The position numbers and the translations under genes were made by a program. The notes under the pieces were generated by a model, which had not been told where the DNA came from, searched no databases, and was given only the letters and a program-made list of their open reading frames with translations. From the NCBI GenBank assembly GCA_035539215.1, contig DATLIX010000056.1:1-5187 (forward strand): a stretch of DNA of 5,187 nt, written 5' to 3'. Origin of the DNA: Dongia_B sp035539215 (GTDB taxonomy: Bacteria; Pseudomonadota; Alphaproteobacteria; Dongiales; Dongiaceae). This document shows positions 1-4,636 of the stretch, in pieces (the first letter of the stretch is position 1; every line of letters starts with the position of its first letter).

Positions 1-804
1 GCTGTGGCCTCTTTCCGTCGCCTCGTCCGCGGGAAAGAGGCACTCGATCCGCAGCTCCTCGGCGGTAATCGTCTGGGGCGTTCCGACGGTCGTGACCATC
101 GAAAAATAGCTCAGGGTCACATCGCCCTTGGTAAAGACGAGCGGGATCAGTGGCAGGCTGTTATCCGGGATCGAGGCATGCCACGCCGGTTCGACATCGG
201 GATACTGCGATAGCTCGTCCAGGAGCGTTCGGGTTTTCGCGTCGATCACGCGCCCCAGGGCTTCGCGGTATACCCGCGCGATCAGCCCGCGCGCGGTTTC
301 CGTCCAGTTTTTCATGTGCGGCCGCATGCCCGCAGGGTCAAAAACCAGATGAAGCAGGTTGCGCCTGCCCTGTCGCTTGGCCAGGTCGATGAAACAATTG
401 AAAAACAACGGCGCGGCATCGTTGGTGAGCAGCACGTTCCAATACCGGTCCATGACGATGGCCGGAAAGGGCTCGTGCTGCCGCAGCATGCGCTGCAAAG
501 CCCGTTGGACGATCGTCATGCCGGACTCGTCGAGCGCCTCTTGGGCATAGAGCGGCGCATAGCCGGCGGCGATAAGGAGGAGGTTTCGTTCCCGCAACGG
601 CACATCGAGTGCTTGGGCGAGGTCGACCAGCATCTGGCGGCTGGGTATGCTGCGGCCGCTTTCAACGAAGCTGATATGCCGCTGCGACACGCCCGCGTCG
701 AAAGAGAGGTCCAGCTGGCTCTTGCCACGCAGATGCCGCCACTGGCGCAGCAGGCTCCCGACGGTACCAGGCGAGGAAGACGTCATATCGGTTGAAGCGC
801 GCAT
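1..804 (-). CDS. XRE-family HTH regulator with MmyB-like ligand-binding domain (3' end cut by window edge)
   Basis: Reading the minus strand from ATG at 804 gives 268 codons open to the window edge, with no stop. Residues about 15-72 form an XRE/Cro-type helix-turn-helix (LLRQWRHLRGKSQLDLS, then GVSQRHISFVESGRSIPS), which binds DNA. Residues about 98-265 match the MmyB-like ligand-binding domain, a PAS-like fold; visible family landmarks are MDRYWNVLLTNDAAPLFF, LLHLVFDPAGMRPHMKNW, and a C-terminal GTPQTITAEELRIECLFPADEAT. Family proteins usually end a few residues after the PADEAT segment, so little is missing. The purine-rich GAGAGAG just before ATG 804 favours this start; an internal ATG at 786 (Met7) has no Shine-Dalgarno-like sequence. 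It is likely a cytoplasmic one-component regulator responding to a small hydrophobic ligand (inferred from the family). It lies 186 bp downstream of the CMD-like gene on the same strand, and members often control an adjacent oxidoreductase-type gene. The ligand and targets cannot be read from sequence. Confidence 0.93.
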   Translation of the reverse strand, partial: MRASTDMTSSSPGTVGSLLRQWRHLRGKSQLDLSFDAGVSQRHISFVESGRSIPSRQMLVDLAQALDVPLRERNLLLIAAGYAPLYAQEALDESGMTIVQRALQRMLRQHEPFPAIVMDRYWNVLLTNDAAPLFFNCFIDLAKRQGRRNLLHLVFDPAGMRPHMKNWTETARGLIARVYREALGRVIDAKTRTLLDELSQYPDVEPAWHASIPDNSLPLIPLVFTKGDVTLSYFSMVTTVGTPQTITAEELRIECLFPADEATERGHS

Positions 805-990
805 CTCTCTCAATTCTTCAGCTTGCGAGAACCAAGGTCTAGCGGCAGAGAAAACTGACTATGCCAGATTTATGCATATGCTTCGAACATCGACAGCTGC
901 CGGCAATTCTGCCAAGGCAGGGCCTGCGGGACGCGTGCGAGCTTCCGCCGGCCTGACCTGAACCTTGCCAGGGCACTATGCCTCCAATGG

Positions 991-1542
991 TTATATGGCC
1001 TGCCAGCGATGGGCCGCAAAAGTGCTTTCAAGCGGCGGATTCGCGATATTTGCCGTATAATTGGTGATCGTCGAAGCGGCGATCACCGTGACCACTTCAA
1101 GCAGGCGGCTTTCGTCGAAACCCGCTGCCATGAATTCCTGCATCGCGGCTTCGTCGAGGTGCCCGCGTTTCTCGATCAAGGTCCGCGCCAGCCTGGAAAG
1201 AGCGGCGAGCCTGTCATCTTTCGGCATCCTTCCCGCGCGGATGGCCTCGACGTCGTCATTTTCGATGCCCTGCTGCAACGCCAGCGCCGAATGGAAGGCC
1301 ACCGCCCAGTCACTCGCATTTGTCACCGCATTGGTCAGAAGAAGCACCTGGATCTCGGCCTCTCTGAAGCTGCCGCCGTGAACCCGGTCGAAAAGATCGG
1401 TCAAACCACCGATAAGCACGGGGGAAGTAGACATCGCTCCCGCGATATTGGGAATGAAGCCGAAAGCCGATTGCAAAGCCCTCAGCGCCGGCTTCGATGC
1501 TGTCGGGGCGGTCTCGATCGAATGGATGGGGAAATGAGGCAT
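991..1542 (-). CDS. Carboxymuconolactone decarboxylase/AhpD-like family protein, cysteine-free
   Basis: This is a 183-residue all-helical protein of the CMD/AhpD superfamily, in the size range of the 'peroxidase-related' branch. Recognisable parts are the N-terminal LQSAFGFIPNIAGAMSTSP segment (about 24-41), the REAEIQVLLLTNAVTNASDWAVAFHS core (60-85), and the C-terminal NYTANIANPPLESTF (161-175). In AhpD-type members the core reads roughly N-x-C-x-Y-C-x-x-x-H. Here it is N75-A-S77-D-W79-A80-V-A-F-H84: the His and the upstream Glu63 remain, but both Cys are replaced by Ser and Ala, and no Cys occurs anywhere in the protein. Thiol peroxidase/reductase chemistry is therefore unlikely. A Cys-independent role, such as general acid/base chemistry on a small cyclic substrate or a non-enzymatic function, is possible but unproven. 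The start is supported by GGAG seven bases upstream. It lies 192 bp after the TPR gene and before the MmyB-like regulator, all on the minus strand. Confidence 0.9.
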   Translation of the reverse strand: MPHFPIHSIETAPTASKPALRALQSAFGFIPNIAGAMSTSPVLIGGLTDLFDRVHGGSFREAEIQVLLLTNAVTNASDWAVAFHSALALQQGIENDDVEAIRAGRMPKDDRLAALSRLARTLIEKRGHLDEAAMQEFMAAGFDESRLLEVVTVIAASTITNYTANIANPPLESTFAAHRWQAI

Positions 1543-1549
1543 GGTATGT

Positions 1550-1553
1550 CTCC
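1550..1553 (-). promoter_or_regulatory. Ribosome binding site of the CMD-like gene
   Basis: On the minus strand GGAG is followed by ACATACC and then ATG at 1542. The seven-base spacing is ideal and fixes the start of the CMD-like protein. Confidence 0.7.
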
Positions 1554-1640
1554 GGGTCTTTGACTGGCAAGGTAACGTCGACCCGACACGATCGGGCCGC
1601 GCTTGCCGGAAAGATGTGCGCCTTTGACATCATCGCCTCA

Positions 1641-1657
1641 ATTACCTGGGAGGTAAT
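1641..1657. promoter_or_regulatory. Perfect inverted repeat, candidate operator upstream of the CMD-like gene
   Basis: ATTACCT-GGG-AGGTAAT is a perfect 7-bp dyad with a 3-bp spacer. It sits 98 bp upstream of the CMD-like start, in the 192-bp gap after the TPR gene. Short AT-edged dyads of this size are typical of dimeric winged-helix or TetR-like repressor sites. No gene for such a regulator is visible in this window, and an XRE/MmyB protein binding it is only a possibility. No convincing -35/-10 pair could be placed around it. Confidence 0.45.
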
Positions 1658-1715
1658 ATTGTGCGGCCGGGTTCCTATGCGCGATATCCCTGCGATACCT
1701 GATATCCAACCATGG

Positions 1716-1732
1716 CGTGCCGCTGCCGCACG
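1716..1732 (-). terminator. Weak hairpin just after the TPR gene stop
   Basis: CGTGC-N7-GCACG begins two bases past the TPR stop codon (1735-1737). The 5-bp GC-rich stem has no following U tract, so it is at best a weak or Rho-assisted 3' end structure. It may be chance in such GC-rich DNA. Confidence 0.2.
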
Positions 1733-1734
1733 GC

Positions 1735-2961
1735 TCACCCGCCAAGCTGCTTCAGCGCCAGATTACTGTCGATATATTCGATCGTCGTGCTGCTCTTGGT
1801 GGCGAGCGCCGCCTTGAAGAAATCGGCGGCTGCCTTCCTGTCGCCTTTCAGCAAGGCCTGCTGGCCGAGATAGTAATTGAACTCGCAGCGGAAGCCCTGT
1901 CCCTGCTTGAGGTCGCTGCTGTCGAGCGCGGCGAAGATGGCGGCTTGATCCATCTTGCCCTGGAAATAACGGATCACCTGCACCGGCCATTGCTGGTCGA
2001 GCAGCTTGCCGGCCGCCGCCTCCAGCGCCTTGGCGTCGCCGCCCGCCTGCGGGTCCTTCTTGGCCGCCTGGGCCTGGAACTGGCGCGCGAGATTGAGGCG
2101 CAAGGCGGCGTAAGGGTTGCCGTCGCGCAGATTCATGGCGCTGGCGAAATCGGTCGCCGCGGCGGTGTAGTCGCCCTTGGCGAAATAGGCGCGGCCACGG
2201 TTGTAGAAGGCTGCGGCCGCTTTCGCGTCGAGCTTGATCATGGCGGTGAAATCGGCGATCGCGGGATCGAATTTGCCGTTGCGCAGCAGCAGGCCGCCGC
2301 GATCGAGCAGGGCATCGAAATGATCGGGATGGTTCTTCAGCACATTGTCGAGATCGGCAACGGCATCGGCATCCTTGCCCTGCTGCGATTCCACCCAGGC
2401 CCGCAGGTAATGCCCGTCGACATTATCCTTGTCCTTGGCAATGGCCGCGTCGAAATCCTGCTTCGCCGCCGTGAGATCCTGGCTGGTGGGATTGGCCCGC
2501 CGCATATGCGCGATGCCGCGGTTGATATAAGCGGGCGGGGTGTCGGGCCTGAGCTTGATCGCCTGGGTGAAATCCCGGATGGCGAAATCGGTCTTGCCCA
2601 TCAGCGTGTAACCGATGGCGCGGTTGTAATAGACGGCGGCCAGCTGGTCGCCTGTCGCCTGCCGGCCCTCGATCGCATGGGTACAGGCGACCACCCGCAG
2701 CTGCGGATCGTTGTTCTCGTAACAGGCCTGGACATCGTCCGGCAGATTGTCTTCCGGCAGCGGCGCGACCTGTTTTTGGGCCGGCGCCGTCTTGCCGTCA
2801 TCCTGCGGTAAAACCGTGCCGGGCTGCTGTTCGGGCAGTGGTACCTCGGCCTTGCCGGCCTCGCTCTGGCTCAGGCCGAGCACCGCGGCGATCAGGCAGA
2901 GATGAAAGCTCCGGCGCCGGAAGAGGCCGCCAATTTGAAAATCACGAATACGCTTCACCAT
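1735..2961 (-). CDS. Exported TPR-repeat protein
   Basis: From ATG 2961 this encodes 408 residues; residue numbers below count from an alternative in-frame GTG at 2973 (412 residues). A basic N-terminus (VKRIRDF...LFRRR) precedes a hydrophobic stretch FHLCLIAAVLGL (23-34) and small residues near 36-43, as in a Sec signal peptide, so a periplasmic location is inferred. A Pro/Gln-rich linker (44-78) follows. Then come TPR-like helical pairs at about 111-144, 145-182 (with a short insertion), 183-216, 217-250 and 251-284, showing YYNRAIGYTLMGKTDFAIRDF-type consensus. A more divergent region leads to a last TPR-like unit at about 360-393 (CEFNYYLGQQALLKGDRKAAADFF). The WPVQVIRYFQGK segment (329-340) resembles the C-terminal part of NlpI-like TPR proteins. 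C84 and C97 could form a disulfide. TPRs are protein-binding scaffolds; the partner is unknown. It is divergent from the S8 protease gene. The family call is firm, the specific role is not. Confidence 0.92.
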   Translation of the reverse strand: MVKRIRDFQIGGLFRRRSFHLCLIAAVLGLSQSEAGKAEVPLPEQQPGTVLPQDDGKTAPAQKQVAPLPEDNLPDDVQACYENNDPQLRVVACTHAIEGRQATGDQLAAVYYNRAIGYTLMGKTDFAIRDFTQAIKLRPDTPPAYINRGIAHMRRANPTSQDLTAAKQDFDAAIAKDKDNVDGHYLRAWVESQQGKDADAVADLDNVLKNHPDHFDALLDRGGLLLRNGKFDPAIADFTAMIKLDAKAAAAFYNRGRAYFAKGDYTAAATDFASAMNLRDGNPYAALRLNLARQFQAQAAKKDPQAGGDAKALEAAAGKLLDQQWPVQVIRYFQGKMDQAAIFAALDSSDLKQGQGFRCEFNYYLGQQALLKGDRKAAADFFKAALATKSSTTIEYIDSNLALKQLGG

Positions 2962-3000
2962 AATCTCGATCACTGGTCCTGATCAGGCGCGGCACCGGCG

Positions 3001-3022
3001 GGGTTTCCGGGGAGGGTTTCCG
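3001..3022. repeat. 9-bp direct repeat GGGTTTCCG upstream of the TPR gene
   Basis: GGGTTTCCG occurs at 3001-3009 and again at 3014-3022, a 13-bp period, 40-60 bp upstream of the TPR start. It could be a tandem regulator site or part of the leader RNA on the minus strand. Two copies only, so chance cannot be excluded. Confidence 0.35.
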
Positions 3023-3059
3023 TCCGGCGGTGTCACGCGTCTCACGCCATTTCCGGGCC

Positions 3060-3092
3060 CGGGCGGTATCTGCCCGTATCAATACCCGCCCG
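3060..3092. repeat. Imperfect GC-rich inverted repeat in the TPR gene leader
   Basis: CGGGCGGTAT (3060-3069) can pair with ATACCCGCCCG (3082-3092), giving about ten base pairs with a single bulged C around a 12-base loop. It lies roughly 100 bp upstream of the TPR start. It could be a structured mRNA leader or a protein site. Confidence 0.4.
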
Positions 3093-3097
3093 ACGCT

Positions 3098-3118
3098 GTC
3101 GCGCCTCTGACAGGCGAC
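3098..3118. repeat. Second imperfect inverted repeat in the TPR gene leader
   Basis: GTCGCGCCT (3098-3106) and AGGCGAC (3112-3118) pair over seven bases if two bases of the left arm bulge out, with a five-base loop. It follows the 3060-3092 inverted repeat within six bases. Confidence 0.3.
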
Positions 3119-3281
3119 GTCCCAGATGCGATTGGCGGGCGAAAGCCGGTCCGGTCGGTTGACGCGGCGCGAGGCTAGACCGGCCGGGCCGCCGGGGCAA
3201 CATGCATTCCGGCCAACATTAATCTACCTTAAGTAGCACGCCGCCTGTCTCTCGTGTTAGGCTGCGGCAGTTTCATCGCCG

Positions 3282-3398
3282 AGACGACACGCATATCACC
3301 GGTATCGCCGGTTTTCGTCTGCGCGTTCCGGACCACCACGTTCGTGGTCTGGCACTTGGGATCTCACCTGCGGTGCCCCTGTGATGGTTCCCGGGTGC
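3282..3398 (+). ncRNA. Candidate structured RNA: three consecutive stem-loops ahead of the S8 protease gene
   Basis: Three hairpins follow one another. Hairpin A has outer arms AGACGA (3282-3287) and TCGTCT (3315-3320), enclosing ACCGG-TATCG-CCGGT (3298-3312). Hairpin B pairs CCGGACCAC (3328-3336) with GTGGTCTGG (3344-3352), nine pairs with one G-U, around the loop CACGTTC. Hairpin C pairs GCACTTGGGA (3352-3361) with TCCCGGGTGC (3389-3398), ten pairs including two G-U, and encloses a small CACC-TGC-GGTG stem (3365-3375). B and C share base 3352. On the plus strand all this lies 100-220 bp before the protease ATG, so it may be a structured 5' leader or an independent small RNA. The wobble pairs in B and C fit the plus-strand RNA. 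No match to a riboswitch, 6S, SRP or tRNA pattern known to me was seen, and no U-tract terminator follows. Confidence 0.4.
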
Positions 3399-3486
3399 TA
3401 GTTCAATTGTGACGGCCCCGCCGCGACCGGCATTCCAGTAGCTTCTGCGTCAATGATTCAGCTTCCATTCCGACAAGCATTCATGC

Positions 3487-3496
3487 GGGGAGAGGG
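3487..3496 (+). promoter_or_regulatory. Ribosome binding site deciding the S8 protease start
   Basis: GGGGAGAGGG ends three bases before ATG 3500. The codon immediately before that ATG, at 3497-3499, is an in-frame TAA. The reading frame cannot extend upstream, so the protease has no longer N-terminal form. Confidence 0.8.
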
Positions 3497-3499
3497 TAA

Positions 3500-4603
3500 A
3501 TGGCAGAGCCGAAAAAGGACTGGTCGCTGGTGCAGGTTCGCGCCCGCGAAGCGCGCAACCTGCTGGCAGCCCATAATGGCGGCGATCTGTGGCGCGACAT
3601 CAATGTCGCGCATCTCGATACCGGCCTGCGGCCCAATCCGATCTTCGGGAACTGGGTCGATCTTGCTGCCGGCGTCAATTTCATGGAAGAAGGCAAGCCG
3701 CCGATCGATCCGCTCGACGACGCGACCTTCGGCGGCCATGGCACGCGCACGCTCAGTGTGCTCACCGGCGCCGTGGCCGGCGACTTCCAGGGTGTCGCGG
3801 CGCAGGTGCCGGTCATTCCCTACCGCGTGGCGGATGACGTCATTCTCGGCACCAAGCAGGAGCAATCGAATGTCGCCAACGCGATCTATCACGCGATCGA
3901 CAAGCGCAGCTGCGAGGTGATCACGCTCAGCATGGGTTATCCCCTGGTCGGGACCTTCTGGCACAATGCCCTGGGCGCGGCGGTCGATTACGCCTATCAG
4001 CGCGGCGTCATTCTGATCGCGGCGGGCGGGCAGGTGATCGACAAGCCCTGCTATCCCGGCAAGTTCTTTCGCGCCATCGGTGTCGGCGGCTATCGCAAGG
4101 CCTCGGATACGGCCGATCTCAGTGTCTATCAGGACTATCAGGAAAAGGCGGGCCACGAGGTCACGTCGTTCCGCAGTTTCATCGATGTCTGGGGACCGGC
4201 CGATCCGGTCTGGCGATTGGGCGTCTCGGCGGTTCCCGGCGGCGACCCGGCGTTCAAATACGGTTTCGGCGACGGCACCTCCTATGCGACGCCGCATGTC
4301 TCCGGCGCTGCCGCCATGTGGCTGGCCTATCATTATGACGATTTGATCAAGGCCTATCCGGAGCCATGGCAGCGGATCGAGGCCTTCCGCCTGCTGCTGA
4401 AAATGACGGCGCAGGACCTCAGCGTCTTTGCCGATTTCAAGGGGATGAAGCCGGCCAGCGGGCCGATCACGCCGAAGAAGGGCGATACCAACGGTCTCGG
4501 CGAGGCCGGCGGCATCGATATTCTCGCTTTGCTGCAGGCCCCGCTGCCGCCGGCGGCCAGCCTGGTCAAGGAAGTGCGCCTGGCGGAAAACCAGGTCTTC
4601 TGA
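3500..4603 (+). CDS. Subtilisin-family (S8) serine protease, leaderless, atypical oxyanion residue
   Basis: This 367-residue protein has the S8 subtilase fold. The catalytic Asp is D40 (INVAHLDTGLRPN), the His is H80 (FGGHGTRTLSV), and the Ser is S261 in GDGTSYATPHVSGAAAMW, a textbook Ser-block. The substrate-binding strand resembles ITLSMGYPL (141-149). The segment that usually reads AAGN, supplying the oxyanion-hole Asn, is IAAGGQ (173-178): Gly177 replaces Asn. The His block has HGTR instead of HGTH. No signal peptide, I9 propeptide or membrane helix is present; the catalytic domain starts almost at once, and an in-frame TAA directly precedes the ATG. A cytoplasmic protease, a non-classically exported one, or a weakly active subtilase is therefore inferred. 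The tail (about 312-367) is Pro/Ala/Gly-rich with no domain I recognise. It is divergent from the TPR gene and convergent with rlmN. The family is certain; activity, substrate and location are not. Confidence 0.95.
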   Translation: MAEPKKDWSLVQVRAREARNLLAAHNGGDLWRDINVAHLDTGLRPNPIFGNWVDLAAGVNFMEEGKPPIDPLDDATFGGHGTRTLSVLTGAVAGDFQGVAAQVPVIPYRVADDVILGTKQEQSNVANAIYHAIDKRSCEVITLSMGYPLVGTFWHNALGAAVDYAYQRGVILIAAGGQVIDKPCYPGKFFRAIGVGGYRKASDTADLSVYQDYQEKAGHEVTSFRSFIDVWGPADPVWRLGVSAVPGGDPAFKYGFGDGTSYATPHVSGAAAMWLAYHYDDLIKAYPEPWQRIEAFRLLLKMTAQDLSVFADFKGMKPASGPITPKKGDTNGLGEAGGIDILALLQAPLPPAASLVKEVRLAENQVF

Positions 4604-4636
4604 CCAAGGCGGATCGACGCGCGCGGATGAAGGCGA

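Larger units (their letters stand above)
2974..3499. other. Long divergent intergenic region between the TPR and S8 protease genes
   Basis: These 526 bp contain no plausible gene: open stretches here lack family motifs or simply run into shadow frames of the protease. The TPR-proximal half (about 2995-3210) is very GC-rich, with a 9-bp direct repeat and two imperfect hairpins. A short AT-richer patch at 3215-3235 (ACATTAATCTACCTTAAG) is the most likely promoter area, though no good -35/-10 pair with 16-18 bp spacing was found on either strand. The protease-proximal half contains three consecutive stem-loops (3282-3398) followed by about 100 bp of less structured leader. The length is unusual for two ordinary divergent genes. 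Confidence 0.7.

Noticed and set aside
316..795. Plus-strand open frame (159 codons) opposite the MmyB-like regulator
   Set aside because: The minus strand in this region translates continuously from ATG 804 into an HTH plus MmyB-like domain, so the plus frame is a shadow.
1310..1738. Minus-strand open frame (142 codons) overlapping the CMD-like gene in another frame
   Set aside because: It overlaps the start of a well-matched CMD-family frame, lacks motifs, and would fill the intergenic gap with unlikely composition.
1717..2811. Long plus-strand open frame (364 codons) opposite the TPR gene
   Set aside because: It mirrors the TPR gene, whose minus-strand translation has clear TPR repeats and a signal peptide. 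The plus product has no recognisable motif and is a typical antisense shadow of GC-rich coding DNA.
3159..3181. TTGACG ... TAGACC as a sigma-70 promoter
   Set aside because: The spacing is 11 bases, too short for a -35/-10 pair, and no alternative -10 lies at 16-18 bases.
3298..3316. ACCGG-TATCG-CCGGT followed by TTTT as an intrinsic terminator
   Set aside because: The stem is only five pairs and the T run is four bases interrupted by C. It fits better as the inner part of hairpin A.
3389..3412. tRNA-like T-arm resemblance (GTTCAATT) after hairpin C
   Set aside because: No acceptor stem, anticodon arm or CCA-proximal pairing could be assembled around it.
3453..3920. Plus-strand frame with ATG upstream of the protease gene, considered as a leader peptide
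   Set aside because: It has no good ribosome binding site and no early stop; it runs on inside the protease gene in a different frame as an Arg/Ser-rich shadow.
3458..4333. Minus-strand open frame (291 codons) opposite the S8 protease gene
   Set aside because: The plus strand encodes intact Asp, His and Ser subtilase motifs. The antisense product is rich in Arg, Ala and Asp without a domain.
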